NCBI GenBank assembly: GCA_032718565.1
Contig: JAVGVS010000516.1
Span: 153,197 to 217,196 of the forward strand
Reading direction: 5' to 3'
Source: Distichodus sexfasciatus
Taxonomy: Eukaryota; Chordata; Actinopteri; Characiformes; Distichodontidae
Length of the DNA stretch: 64,000 nt
A program made the position numbers and the translations under genes. The notes beneath the pieces are model-generated. The model did no database searches and was not told the origin of the DNA. It was given only the letters and a program-made list of their open reading frames with translations. This document shows, in pieces, positions 1-12,010 of the stretch; within the stretch, counting starts at the first letter, position 1, and the number at the start of each line of letters is the position of its first letter.

Positions 1-149
1 AGTATCCTAACCACTAGCCCACCACCACCCCTAATTTTGATCTTATGATCTCAGGGTGTGACAGTATAGGAATCATCCCAACCTTCATAGTCCTACACAG
101 TGACAACTTACACACAATCTGCCATTCAAAGAAGATGGTGAAAGGTTAA

Positions 150-1180
150 TATAAGGTATAGGTATAAGGTTATAATAAGGTTACAAACTATTTTGGTTTT
201 CCATTCAGTTCGACATTAATTTCTGACCACTTTGTCAATTTTTAGTGTTAGGTTAGGGAGTTGGTCTTGAGATTACAATGTAACCAGTTTCATCAGGTCA
301 CCAAATTCCAGACAGTAAAAGGTAACTCTGAGGTGCACATGACCAAGGTAACTTCCCCAAGAACTGCTCCCTGGGAAAGATACCTTGCTGATGAGCAAGG
401 GGGACAAAAACCTTCCTTACAAAACATTATTTGTCCCACTTTGACAGTTGTTAGTGGAACAGTTAACTGTTAACAGTTAGCAAGGTAACTTCCCCAAGTA
501 CTTTTTTGGAGCAAGGTACCTCCCCCAAGGTACCTTATTTGGAGGACAAAAAACTTTTCTTAGCCAACATTAATTTCTGACCCCTTTGTCAGTTGGTTGT
601 GTAGTGTTTAGGCAGCTGATCTTGAGATCAAGAGATCGCCTGATCAAATTCTGGACCGGTTAAAGGTACCACTAAGGGTACGCATGAGCAAGGTACCAAC
701 CCCAAGCACTGCTCCCTGGGCAAGGTATCTTGCTCATGAGTACCATAGTGGAGCCTTTTGTTGAGGAAAAAGTACCTTTTTTGAGGGGGCAAAAAATTCT
801 TGCCAACATTAATTTCTGACCACTTTGTCAGATGGTAGTGTAACAGTTAGGCAGCAAGGTACCTTCCCCAAGGTACCTTATTTGGAATACAACATTTTTT
901 TCTTAGCCAACATTAATTTCTGACCACCTTGTCAGTTGGTACTATAACGGTTAGGGAGTTGGTTCTGTGATCGGAGTGTCACCAGTTCGAACTCTGAACC
1001 AGTTAAAGGTCCAACCGAGGTACACATGAGCAAGGTACCGTACTCAGCCACTGCTCCCTGGGCATTGCACATCAGCTATGCACTGCTCCTTCATTGGTGG
1101 GACAAATGCTGAAGCCGCATTTCATTGTGGTGCCCTGTGTGCTGCGCTATGCTGTGTTTGCAATGAGAAATAGTCACTGA
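150..1180 (+). repeat. Iterated SINE-derived block
   Basis: The phrase CATTAATTTCTGACC plus CTTTGTCA starts near 213, 567, 806 and 910, each followed by pieces of the family-A SINE (GTACTCATGAGCAAGGTACC and GCACTGCTCCCTGGGC types). The last unit, 930-1170, is nearly full length with the TTTGTGGTGC-like 3' part. It looks like local duplication of a SINE fragment rather than four separate insertions. Confidence 0.6.
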
Positions 1181-1786
1181 ATTCATTTGGGCTCAAAAAT
1201 GTAACTGATAGAACTGCTGGTTAAATATAGACGTGTGACTGTCTCTTTAAGAAGTCTTAATGAATGCTGCCCTGCTGTGGCCTTGGGACAAAGGTGTTGA
1301 GGGTAATACTGGGATGTCAGCTGCTGCAGATCTCTTTTCTTCCACATGCTAGGATGCCCTTAAATATGTGAGACCGTCTTAGATAGCCATTACAAACAGC
1401 AAGCATCCATTAAAACACTATGAATACTGGCCCCAAAAATACCCAGCCCTCAGAACACTGAGGCATGCGGCCTGGAACTGGGGACAGCTATTTAGGTGGA
1501 AGTTTTGTGTGTGTGTTTCTGACCTAGACTTATTTTGGGGACAAATAGTATCCCCATCGGCACAGTGGTGCACTGGTTAGCACAGCCTCCCCACAGCGAG
1601 AAAATCCTGGGTTTGATCCCCGGGTCGGCCGTGGGGCCTTTCTGTGTGGGGTTTGCATGCTCTCCTTGTGCTCGTGTGGATTTCCTCCGGGTGCTCCAGT
1701 TTCCTTCCACAGTCCAAAAGCATGCATTATAGGTTAGTTGGCAACTGTAAATTGGCCCCGTAAGGTTTCAATGGGAGTGTGATTGT

Positions 1787-2563
1787 TAGGGTTGGGTACC
1801 TTTCACATCTGAACCAATATTAGTACCGGTACTGGTACCTGGTGTTTGGTACCGATACTCAACGGTACTGCATTTTGATACCTTTTTCTGAATACCTGGT
1901 TTGTATTAACATAAAAAATACAGTAATAATAAATAAGCTCCAGACTAATTTCAAACGTTTCTTATGTTACAACTACAATATAAATTTATTGCAGTTTTTA
2001 TGAAAAAATCCCAGAGCAGTAACTAAAACAAGTAGATCACTAATCACATAAAGCTGCAGTGGAACTTTGCCTGCAGGGGTGATTGTCGGTGCAGGTGCTG
2101 TATTTGTGGCTGTAGCTTTAAGGGCCTGTGTCCAAGAAACATGTTTTTTTGCGCTGAGAACGGTCAAAATCTCACTTCCAGAGCGCTTTCACTGCACTTG
2201 TTGTTGCTAAGTTATGAAAAGCATCATCGGGCCACTTCCGCGCTCATTCCTATTTTTGTATTAACAAAGAGGTGCTGTCAGCGCAAAAAATGCATTTGGT
2301 GGACCCAGACCCTAACTGTGGCGCTCCAGTTATCAAACACCACACACTCATCCACCCGTAAATATATTTTATGTTTAACAAGGTGTTTCCTCAAGTTTGA
2401 CGTATTGTTAGCCTCAGTTCTGCATTTTGCATGGCAAATGTGGTGCTGTCTGCATTGATTTGAATGTACCGATTTTGTTTGATTTGACGGGAACCGGTAC
2501 CCGGTAGTGCCGACATCATTCAGTGGGTACCTTTAAAAGTACCGAACTCCGTACCCAGCCCTA
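1787..2563. mobile_element. hAT-type MITE inserted in a V-SINE
   Basis: Ends are TAGGGTTGGGTAC and, inverted, TAGGGCTGGGTAC. A perfect 8-bp target duplication, GTGATTGT, lies at 1779-1786 and 2564-2571, the hAT hallmark. Much of the inside is GGTACC-rich. It has no transposase ORF, so it is non-autonomous. A smaller element is nested inside it. Confidence 0.85.
2119..2314. mobile_element. Short MITE nested in the hAT MITE
   Basis: The left end reads TTAAGGGCCTGTGTCCA and the right end, inverted, TTAGGGTCTGGGTCCACC. TTTTTTTGCGCTGA and its inverse TCAGCGCAAAAAA sit just inside. The TTA flanks suggest a Harbinger-type target, but this is tentative. It shares sequence with 5698-6055, 8498-8870 and 56262-58165. 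Confidence 0.6.
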
Positions 2564-3149
2564 GTGATTGTGTAGGTGTGTGTGCCCTGCGGTGTGTTGG
2601 CGCCTGCCCAGGGTTTAGAGTTGGGTGTAACTGTATTATTTTGAAATTGTAATTCTTGGAGTCACAGGAAGGGCCTAACTAAGATAGCACGTTGTGATAC
2701 TGTGTATATGAGGTGAATAACAGGCATCTCTACCACATATAACTTTACGGTAAGCTAAGTACTTAAAATAAATGACATACACTTTGAGAATACTATTCAT
2801 ATTTTAATTATATATACTATGCAAAAAACATTTACGATATTTGGCAGATGCCCTTAGCCAGATTTACTTTCACTTCACAAAATGACAGTCAAGATTTGAA
2901 CGTAGAACCTTTTAGTCCGCAGTTCAGTAACTTAAAACGAGACCCCCACGACCAAACCTTTTTTGTCATTTTAGTTTCTGGACCATTACAGCAAAATTCC
3001 ATCCAAATTAAATGTCCTCAAGTAACATATGGGTCCAAAAATGAAGGAGAACCTTTAATATATTCTGTCAGTATGTTCAGACCAGAAACAATGTTCCAAA
3101 TAAAAAATAAAATAAAAACAAACAGCATGTCAATGAACAATTTGCACCT

Positions 3150-3480
3150 ATTTTAGCAATGCCTTATTTAATCAGATGGCCCAGATGGAGGATTAGAGAG
3201 ATAGAGAGAGAGAGAGGGGGACATTTTAAGCACTGAGACCAACACTGCATGTGTCCTGAGAGATTCCAGTCCTCCGCTCACCCACATTAAAGCCTCTCTT
3301 GCCAAAGCCGTGAGTCACAGTGCTGAGTGTATCTCCAATAAGAAATGCCACCATCCTCTGGGATTCTCAGCATTGTCCCTCCACTATTTCTTATCCCTCC
3401 TGCTGTCCTCTTTTAAGATAACCAGTTACTCTGGTCAGTAGGCGCTTGCTTCTAAGAATATCTGTGGACAGAGGACATGG
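3150..3480. other. Single-copy stretch, possible conserved non-coding element
   Basis: After a short GA run (3195-3218) the sequence is complex, without repeat structure or coding pattern, and differs in texture from the surrounding transposons. This is a weak visual candidate for a conserved element only. Only alignment to other fish would tell. Confidence 0.2.
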
Positions 3481-3724
3481 CAGACTATTTCGGAGACACA
3501 AATTACAGTTTTTATGTTTCCAGCGAGGTCTTTAACCATGTGAGCTTGTGCATTTTCATCTGCAGCTTTTAACATTGAAACCTCTAGCTATGAGTTCTGT
3601 AGTATTTTTAATAAAATAGTGTAAAATAGTGTAAAAACTTTAGTATTCATAATTCAACATATTCATCATAATATCCAGACATTTATTAAAGAATGATACA
3701 ATGCACTTTAGCTTTAACTCCATG

Positions 3725-3832
3725 AACCAGTTAAGTTGAGACTATCTTTGAATTTCAGTGCTGAATCTCCATTGCATCTGCAATTTAGTCCAAGACTAGA
3801 CTTAATTCCTGTTCAGGAAACCAGCCCAAAAA
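3725..3832. mobile_element. Small palindromic MITE, TAAGCC family copy 1
   Basis: About 110 bp with the core TTTGAATTTCAGTGCTGAAT and CAATTTAGTCCAAGACTAGA. It shares its ends and core with four other copies at 4276, 11891, 40056 and 53347. Confidence 0.55.
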
Positions 3833-3907
3833 GTTCATAACTTATAACTTGCAATTTCACATGTGTAAATCTGTTCAGATCTGTATTATATTCTAAAGCT
3901 TATGAAG

Positions 3908-4270
3908 TTGGCCCTCGTTTATCACGGTTAATCAGTTTCAGACTCTACCGTGATGAGTGAATTTCCACAAAGTAGGATTTGTTACTTATAAATCGAATAT
4001 TTCTGTAGTTAGAGTGTAGAAAACCTGTTTACGACCTTCTAAATACGGGTTTTAAAATTATTAGAGCCTTCTAGACATGAAATAACACCCTTTAGTCACC
4101 ATTACACTCGTATTACCCAGTACATATTAGACAAAAATTAGAAAATAAGACATATTAGACATTACAAATATCATATTATTATTGTACATTTAATGAATAT
4201 ATTTGAAAAAAAAACGCGATAGAGTGAAGCCGCGAAAGTCGAAGTGCGAAGTGGCGAGGGACGACTGTAT
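3908..4270. mobile_element. MITE with CCCTCG / CGAGGG ends
   Basis: The left end GCCCTCGTTTATCACGG and the right end, inverted, GTCCCTCGCCACTTCGC form imperfect terminal repeats. The inside is AT-rich and non-coding. The ends resemble Tc1/pogo-type fish MITEs, but the class is uncertain. Confidence 0.5.
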
Positions 4271-4275
4271 ATATA

Positions 4276-4387
4276 TATAGGGCTGGTTTTTTGCTCATGG
4301 ATTAAGCCTAGTCTTGGACTAAGTTGTAGTATCAATGAAGATTTACCTTTTAAACTCAAAACAAGTCTAGGACCAGGCTTAATCCTT
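4276..4387. mobile_element. Small palindromic MITE, TAAGCC family copy 2
   Basis: It contains CATGGATTAAGCCTAGTC at the left and GACCAGGCTTAATCC at the right, which pair as an inverted repeat. It lies directly after the previous MITE and a TA run. Confidence 0.6.
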
Positions 4388-4599
4388 TTAAAAACTTTTT
4401 TTCTGTGATTGCGTAGTCAACAAAAGAGCGGTTGAGGATACATTTCACTGTGTGTTGTATCTGTATAACTAGGCACATGACAAATAAAGTATCTTAAATG
4501 AAACTAATTGACTAGATCTTGAAATATTAATATACTAATACATATGTACTGTATATATATTCATTGTAAAATTTCCGTTTCTTTTTCTATTTTCGGAGT

Positions 4600-4960
4600 G
4601 GTAGGGGGTGGAGTAGGTAAACTCCTCGCACATGGCTGCTGGGCCCTGCCTCAGAGCGGTGGTCCACCCTTAACCACAGAGCTACAAGTCTCTAATCACA
4701 TCCAATCTGCTACTAAATCCGACTGCGACCTGCTATAATGGGTTTGTGTGTCCTAATCCGCCTGTTTGCTTTGCCTGCCACGGCTCCTCTACCCCAAATC
4801 TGCTTTTGATTAGCCAGCTGCTCGTCTGTCAGACATCAGGGGGAAACTTTCGATTAGACTTTTCCGCCCCAAGTTTCCTCTCTGCTCGCCTACTGTGATA
4901 CACACACACACTTACACTCGTGGGAGAGGCTGGGATAGCAATCAGACGAGGAGAGACTAA
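4600..4960. other. Complex single-copy stretch, possible conserved element
   Basis: GC-balanced sequence with several TAAT and GATTAG motifs and no recognisable repeat or exon. This is weak, visual evidence only. Confidence 0.2.
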
Positions 4961-5697
4961 TGACAATATAAGTGGAAGTTTCTCTGCAGGTCTCTGATAA
5001 ATAGTGAATATTTTAGGCAGTTTTTGGGAGTGAAGTGGGTATAAATTTGGGTTTAAAAAACACTTATGGAGAGAAATGTGATGTTTTTGTTTTTGTCAAG
5101 TATTTATTAAAGAGAAATAATGAGGGATGAACATTGGGGAAATTATTTTTACTTTCTCTTGCTTAAATTCATTTTTTGGGTCTAAGTACCATCTCAAACG
5201 TGTTATTTTTCTTAAACTGTGAAGAGTGTGTGACTGTGATAGGCTTTAAAATACACAGACTGACACTAGCAGCTACTCTATTTTCAGCTGGAGGTGTGTA
5301 AATCTCACTGCAGTGGTCCTAGTTCCAGTTTCACTTCCAGTCACACCACCATCTAACCTTCAGTGCCGTCCTTTGTGATCTAGGGCAAAACGGGCTCGCC
5401 TAAATGACTCTTATGCTAAACTATCCATGGTTTTCCACCCTATATGGTGTCCCGTTTGGCCACTTTGGGGAGATCTTCAAAATTACAGGTCGCAGGCCAC
5501 AGGGGCAGCGAGTAGCTTGGGCGAGTAATGTTCACATGCTGTGCCGTTTTTACACAATGACGCAAAGCAGGCTTTTTGTTGCTTTGTCATCTGGTTCAGG
5601 GAATGCGAAAATGAGCCAACCGCGCCTTTACAGAGTTGTTGTGACCAGTGGTGTGTACTAGCATAGAGGCTCGATTTTAATTTGGTGAGAAGATATG

Positions 5698-6055
5698 AGT
5701 GTGTCCATCTTTGCACTGAGAGCGAAAAACCTCACTTCCAGAGTGCTTTCTCAGCGCTTTCCTCAGAGCTTGTTTTTGCTTTATTAAGTTAAGAGTCATC
5801 GGGCACTTCCGGCGTTCGTTCCCATTTCATGTAAACATTGTAACATGTTCCTTTGAGATTTGAGTTTAGCCAACAAGATTATCTTTAAAATGGAGAAAAA
5901 TCGCATCTTGGCATTAGTGGCAGTGTTTGAAGTAGATACTCACGTTTTCAAAACGTAGAGATTGGGTGGGAGAGTTGCTGGGAGAGTACCACCCATTGAC
6001 ATGTCCTGCCCCATCCTTAGTTTTGACTGGCTAGCAAGAGAGAAGGCCCTAAAAT
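5698..6055 (+). mobile_element. GTGTCCACC/GCGCTGAG MITE, internally shortened copy
   Basis: It runs from GTGTCCATC and CACTGAGAGCG through CATCGGGCACTTCC and GATTATCTTTAAAATGGAG to GACTGGCTAGCAAGAGAG. The same blocks occur in the same order at 56262 and inverted at 8498. Confidence 0.6.
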
Positions 6056-6199
6056 GAAAGATTAATAATACGATCTTGGATGGATTCAATGGACAACGAT
6101 TCAATATCTGCCAATATTATAAATTTGCAGAAAGGAATCCAAATTCTGGCAGATGAAATATTGTCATTTAAATTAAATTAATTAAATATTTTTGAGACA

Positions 6200-7111
6200 A
6201 GCTTAGTTCAGTCTGGTCTCAATGAGACTGCTGTTACGAAAATTCTGACGAGGTTACTGACGTTTGTTTAAAGCCTTTTTTACATCATACTGATGAGTCA
6301 AAACATTAAGATCAGCTGTATTACATGTTGCTAGGAATGCAAATGACAAGTTTTAGCATCGAACAATGTTATATTGATTCATTGTACGATGATACAATGT
6401 AGGCTGAAATCATAAAATCTGCTATGACTTCATTTCGATTTGATTCAGTTGAGGAACCAGAGATCGATATGAAAATATGTCTTATTATGATTTAACACAA
6501 TCACTTCAATTCATTACTAAAATCGGTGTGTTCTACTCACAGTACAGCCGTTTACTTGATATTTATTTATTCCCGACGCGCGTCCACAGCGCTATTGTGC
6601 CGCGGCTCTCATATGGAACGCCCTCATGACAAAAATGTACTTCTCTCCCAGAAATGAGTCAAAAATGAGTTATAGGCCAAAACTTCAAAAATTGTCAAAA
6701 CTTCAGTATTTCTTTATTTTCCAACGATCAGAAAATATTTAACATTCTATAATGTTAGAGTAAAAATAAATATAGAAAAATGCATTGTTTGTTATCAAGT
6801 AATTTTATTCTATATCCAGATGGATTCCAAATGGATGAAGAAGTGTTTCCACCTGCACTAACCTTGTTGTTCTTCATAGTACTAAGCTATAGAATGTCTC
6901 TGCATAATAATAACTCTGAATATGAATGTGTTGATGTTCACAGTCTTGTGCAGACATCATTTTGGGAAAAATAAAATGGCTGTTTTTGGTGCGGAAGACT
7001 TTGTGGAACTACTTATTTCACAGGACTCGATAAGATAATTGATAAAGAATTGGATTTACAGGCAGAATCGATAATGATCAAATCAAATCATATCAATTCC
7101 CACTCCCACTG
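6200..7111. mobile_element. DNA transposon remnant, AATTCCCAC-ended family
   Basis: The block 6760-7111 (AGAATGTCTCTGCATAATAA, GCAGACATCATTTTGGG, ATCAATTCCCAC end) recurs at 26985-27272. The block around 6540-6700 recurs, diverged, at 60530-60790 and inverted at 10960-11190. No transposase was seen. Confidence 0.5.
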
Positions 7112-7119
7112 TACATCTA

Positions 7120-8490
7120 AAGGTCACACAGCCTCTTTTAGAACCATAACCTGAAATTGAATCATTGCGGATAATTGATCCAATCTGAGGTCGTCTTGTG
7201 TAAATTCAACTCAAGACACCGCTTTCACTTCTGTCCATAACTACCTCATTATCCCACGTAATGATTTACTAAATCGATCTCTCACTTCACACCCTTATGA
7301 AAATCCAGATGTGAAAAATAAACGCCAAACTGACATCGATTTGATTTACACCAACACACAGCTCTACTGAGGCCTGGCTGGGAGGGGCAGAGAGTACACA
7401 CAAGAGGAGAGCGTCGAGAGTGAAAAGGGTCTATAATTATTTATTAAAGTCAAATAAACAGAAGAACAGTCAGCGGTGTAGAGGGGTTGAGAGCAGGGTT
7501 TTCCCGGTGTGTCGACTGTTTCTGAAGGCAGCAACTGCGAGCGAAGCAGTCGCTGTAAAGTGGAATGCGTAGTGAAGGCCTCTTAAAGTCGACAACGTGC
7601 TTTTTATAGGCGCGATTAAAGAAAATTACAGGGTCTGAGTCTACATGATTGTCAGGGACTCGATCGAGCGCTGCGGTTAGGGCGTCTGTCTGGTTCGTGC
7701 CATGTGTGTGCGTTTGTGTGTTGGTGGAAGCGAGAGTGGAAGCTTGAGAGTGAAAGAGAAAGGAGACAGACTTGCATGATCAGGTTTTTTTTTTCATTTT
7801 TGGTTTGAACCTTTGCCCCCCAAATCCCAAGCATGCTTTTAATATGACCCCTAAATGAACTGAAAATGCACAATAATCGCCATAATGTGCCACTTGTAGA
7901 TATGGGAGACTTGCTTTAGCATTAAAGTAATTACACATGCCGAAAGGTTTTGCTAGGAATAGCCTCTGCCTTTTGTGCATCATTGACTGTAATAGCATTC
8001 ATCAGTCGAAAAATTCTCAAAACATTCCAGAGATGGCTACATTCCCACCTAATTCTTGTGGATTTATTTACCTTTATGCTCAACTCGGTGAGGGTACTAT
8101 TCATGTACCCTCATCTGTGTTACGTTATTAATAAGCTAAAATGTAAACTTAACATGAACTCAAGTCAAGACAGCTGAAAAGCCACTATGTTTAGAGCAGG
8201 AGTTTGGATTATAGTTCTCAGATCTTTGTTAAGATAATAACTGGTTTATAACAGGCAAAGTATTTACTGTGACAATTTTAGAAACCATATGCAAGCAGTT
8301 CATAATGCCTTTTAGAGCTCTTAAAAAAATGAGACATGCACCTCCTCCAACTCTCATTTAACTGTATACATATTGTTGTGTCACTTGTCAGATCAGAGCC
8401 TCTCCTACAACTGAGAAAATGAGAAGGAAAGTTCATGTCATGAGGTGCATGGTTGATTATTAAACATCAGTGAAAATAAAGATATATTTT
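7120..8490. other. Intronic stretch without recognised features
   Basis: Low-copy AT-rich DNA with a CpG-richer patch near 7490-7690. I see no exon with splice sites and no element with defined ends. Confidence 0.4.
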
Positions 8491-8497
8491 GGCCCAT

Positions 8498-8870
8498 GTC
8501 CATCAAACACGTTTTTTGGCGCTGAGAGGGCCTAGTTTTTATTACAAATCCTATGAGCTTCAGCGTTCCGAGCGTTAAACGCCTTCAACCGGAAAAAAGA
8601 CGTCGGTGGAGATGTTTTCACCGCAAGATTTCAAGTTGAAATCCATTCAACTTTTACAACAGCGCTGCGCTCATCAATGTCACTTCTCTCTTGCTAGCCA
8701 ATCAAAATCGAGGACATACACAGCCAAGAACTCACAACAACAATGCCGGCGTATCTGGAGCAGCCGGAGAGGCTAACTAGTTCAAGCGCTGCTGCTAATG
8801 CCACGATGCCGTTTCTCTCCATTGTAAAGATAATCTCTTTATCTGTCGGCAAAAAAAATGAGGCGAACAT
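8498..8870 (-). mobile_element. GTGTCCACC/GCGCTGAG element, inverted copy
   Basis: The reverse strand matches 56262-58165 block for block around its inner insertion. On the + strand it has CACAGCCAAGAACTCA followed by an ATG at 8743 that opens MPAYLEQPERLTSSSAAANA then TMPFLSIVKII. The second part also reads in the 56320-56547 copy, so a short coding or promoter piece may be part of the family. Confidence 0.6.
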
Positions 8871-9029
8871 AATTTATTGCTTGTTTTATGAAGACTTCTC
8901 TTGTTTAACAAATCCAGGTGAAATAAATAACAGTGTTTCACAATATTGCAGCCAGTGTACAGTTTAGAAGGGGACGGCTTTTCCCTTGTTTGTCTTTAGT
9001 AAACTCAGCCATTTGGGCGAGCTGTCTTC

Positions 9030-9530
9030 GGACCGAAATATACTTAATGCTCAGAACGCTTACATGCACGCATCATGGCTGCCACACGTCCACTGCGTTC
9101 TTTTGACGCGTCCTCTGGGCACGTTGTCAGGAAGTAAAACGACATGTGCGCGGGTTGCAGTACCAGCATACATCGGGGTGGCAGTGTGTTCAAGTTTTGG
9201 TACGTGATGTCAGTATCGTTGTTTACTATCAACACGGCTGAACGGTGTCGCCGTCTTTTATGCATCTTCGTAACATCCGAATGCAAATCATTTTTATCTT
9301 CAACATCTTTCTTCCCTCATTTCACAGCAAAACCAGACAATATTTTCTCGCACTGCTACTTCTTCCTCTTCTTCTGTCACTTTACGGCAGACTGGACGCT
9401 TTTATAGTGCACACTGCCACCTGTTGGAATCCTCAAGATTAACGAAAAGTATGTGCGCAAGTATAGTCAGTACAACGCTTGCGTAGCAGCAGCGTACGCG
9501 TCACGTAGTGTTAAGTATATTTCAGCCCTT
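9030..9530. mobile_element. MITE with GAAATATACTTAA ends
   Basis: The left end GAAATATACTTAATGCTCAG and the right end, inverted, GAAATATACTTAACACTACG form terminal repeats. The interior is CpG-rich relative to its surroundings. No ORF of note. Confidence 0.6.
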
Positions 9531-9587
9531 ACAGCCCCTCACAGCCGCGTCAGTGCTGTTCCGTTCATGTCTGGTTGCTTCCCACAA

Positions 9588-9753
9588 TTAGCAGTGCGCA
9601 GCTTTTTGGCAGCACCCAGGAAGTAGGGCTTGGGAATGGTACCTTGCTCATGAGTACCTCAGTGGTACCTTTACCGGTCCAGGATTTGAACTGGCAACCT
9701 TCACATTACAGTGCGAACATCCTAATCATTACAGTGACAACTGCCCCCAAAAA
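9588..9753 (-). mobile_element. tRNA-derived SINE family A, truncated
   Basis: On the minus strand it carries GGGGGCAGTTGTCACTG, the GGTTGCCAGTTCAAATCC B-box region and GAGGTACTCATGAGCAAGG. The 3' part is missing. Confidence 0.7.
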
Positions 9754-10899
9754 ATGAATAACATTTTAGCAACAGCTCATGTTGTTGTTAAAACAGTGGG
9801 AACTGATAGAGCATTACACCAGTGCTGCAACTCTCACAGAATATTGGTGTCACAAAGTTCCATGGAGGAATTCTTTATACATTTAGCTGAGTACATACAC
9901 CGTCACAATTATCTTACTAATTACTTAACAAGTAGTATCTGGTAGTAGCAAGAATATGAAATATTACACTAAACTGGATAGAAGCCAGAATATTGTGCAG
10001 CTCTAATTTGTACAGCTGCTCATTCCAGTTTAACACACAGCATCCTTTATTAGCCTCCTTCCTTAGCATTAGCACCGGTGCTTCATCCAAAAATAGCCGA
10101 TTCTCACTACGTCTGCCAAAGTATGTAGTGCGGCCGGTGTCACTTTCCCCTGCTGTCACCACAGCTATCATTTAGCCTCTCTAGGCCTTCAAAAAAAACC
10201 TCCGAGGACGCTGGAGCCCAGCAGCGGCAGCAGAGCGTTGGCACGCATCGGCCTTCGAAGCCTGCAGCAGGCTGGAGCCACTGGTTTCACTCCCAGCGTC
10301 GACCGTCAAGCAACCTGCAATCATAAATAACCGCCCTGTCCTCGTGGCCAGAAAGAGAATGATGGATGGCAGATCGACTTATTGTCGCTGCAGAAAACTT
10401 GTGGTGCTGGTAACCGTGGCCGCGGTGGGGAAAGTTCCAATAAACCTTTCGTAAAATGAGTTTCCTGTGCCAGGAATGTTAAGCAAGGATGTCCACGTTA
10501 AGGTGTAAAGGTGTAAGACTTTGTGCGTGACATTGTTTGTATTTTGTTTGTTGTTTGATGGAAGGGAAATATAATGGGAGACTGCTGGACTATACAAGGA
10601 AAAACACACATCGGTTTGGTGCAAATGAGCTCTGTCAGTTTTGTAATGAAATTTCTTAATAATTCATGTCATTATTATAATTTAAAAGTATGCCTTAATG
10701 ATCACAGAACTCATACACTACTATGAGTCCAGCAGAATAAATAATTAATGTACAATCTTCTGGGGTGTTGTTAATCACAAGTTTCATCACAACAGCATAT
10801 ATAATCACACACATACGCACACGAGAGATTGATCAGATTTTTATTTTATTTTATAATGTTAGAAAGTAATCAATAGGAAAGAAGAACTATAAAAAGATT

Positions 10900-10902
<3 letters not shown>

Positions 10903-10933
<31 letters not shown>
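10903..10933. repeat. (TA)n microsatellite
   Basis: About 15 uninterrupted TA units. Confidence 0.95.
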
Positions 10934-10937
<4 letters not shown>

Positions 10938-10959
10938 AAAAACAATGAAAATGAAGAAT

Positions 10960-11190
10960 TACTGGTGTTTTGCTAATTTTGAACCACTTTTGGTACTTTT
11001 GGCACTCCCTGAGGAGAACTACATTTCCTCGGCTAATCCCCTGCACAATAATTTTAACGCCCGGAATAAACGCCGAATATCTCAATAAATGGCGGTATTG
11101 TGAGTAGAATGCTGTTTGTTGTTATTTTTTAGCTAAAATAAAGGGGGAGATTTGACTGAACTGTAGCATTCTAGCGAGTAATGTCACTCG
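10960..11190 (-). mobile_element. Fragment of the AATTCCCAC-family element
   Basis: The minus strand (GTCAAATCTCCCCC, CCGCCATTTATTGAGATATT, GGAAATGTAGTTCTC) matches 60530-60720 on the + strand. Confidence 0.5.
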
Positions 11191-11244
11191 CGCACTCTCA
11201 TGAACAACGCTGGTGTTTACATCGCGGTAACAAGGATCTATACT

Positions 11245-11330
11245 CTGCCTATGAGTACCTCAGTTGTCCTCGAACTGGCAACTTTCCCGTCACAGGGCTA
11301 AGCGTTACGCTACCAACTGCTCCATTTGGC
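11245..11330 (-). mobile_element. SINE family A head fragment
   Basis: A minus-strand piece holds the tRNA-like head and the start of the body (TACCTCAG) only. It lies directly beside a fuller copy. Confidence 0.6.
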
Positions 11331-11335
11331 TTTTT

Positions 11336-11592
11336 GTGAAAGTGAGTGATTATTTGTCATTGTGAACACACCACAGCTCACACAGTGCACCACAACCAAA
11401 TGTGACCTATGCATTTGACCCATCCGTGAAGGAGCAGTGGGCAGCTAACAAGGGAAGCGCCCGGGAAGCAGTGCTCGGGGACGGTACCTTGCTAATGAAT
11501 ACCTCAGTGGTAACTTACCAGTCCTCGATTCGATCCTGTGACCTTCTGATCATGGGCGAACACTCTACCGTTACGCCACCATCTGCCCCTCT
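11336..11592 (-). mobile_element. SINE family A, near full length
   Basis: Read on the minus strand: head with GGTTCGAATC-like B box, then ACTCATTAGCAAGGTACC, GCTGCCCACTGCTCC, CAAATGCATAGGTCACATTT, and the tail TGTTCACAATGACAAATAATC. Confidence 0.8.
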
Positions 11593-11599
11593 TTTTTAT

Positions 11600-11885
11600 T
11601 TATCCCATTTTTATTCATGAGTGCAACCAGACATTTAAATAAATAGATTTTACAAATAGACCCCTGTTCATTATAAAGATGATGTTACAATACAATTTGG
11701 ACTAATGCTATGGACTCGCTTTGTTACTGAGTTGATGTATCGATTGAAATCAATGTATCATTACTTCCCTGCACATAAGAAATGCAGTTTTCTAATTCTA
11801 CACTGCCTACCAAAGGAATAACTAAAATAATAAATAAATAAAAGAAACAGATCATATTAAAAGGATAAAATGAAAATCTGTATCA
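11600..11885. other. AT-rich intronic stretch, nothing recognised
   Basis: No repeat with defined ends and no coding pattern seen. Confidence 0.4.
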
Positions 11886-11890
11886 TTAAA

Positions 11891-12010
11891 CACTGGTTTC
11901 TTGCCCACAGATCAAGCCTAGTCTTGAACTAAGTTGTAGTACCAATTGAGATTCACTATTCAAACTCAAAGATAGTCTGAAGTACAGCTTAATCCTAGCT
12001 TAATTCTGGC
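11891..12010. mobile_element. Small palindromic MITE, TAAGCC family copy 3
   Basis: It contains CAAGCCTAGTCTTGAACTAA and, inverted at the other end, AGCTTAATCCTAGC. Confidence 0.55.

Larger units (their letters stand above)
1553..2617 (+). mobile_element. V-SINE (DANA/HE1-like), split by a later insertion
   Basis: The tRNA-like head is at 1556-1620 (GGTTTGATCCCC B box), followed by the body TGTGTGGGGTTTGCATGCTC and CAGTCCAAAAGCATGC. The body resumes at 2564 with GTGTGTGCCCTGCGG and GGCGCCTGCCCAGGG. The gap is exactly the hAT-type element at 1787-2563. Confidence 0.8.
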
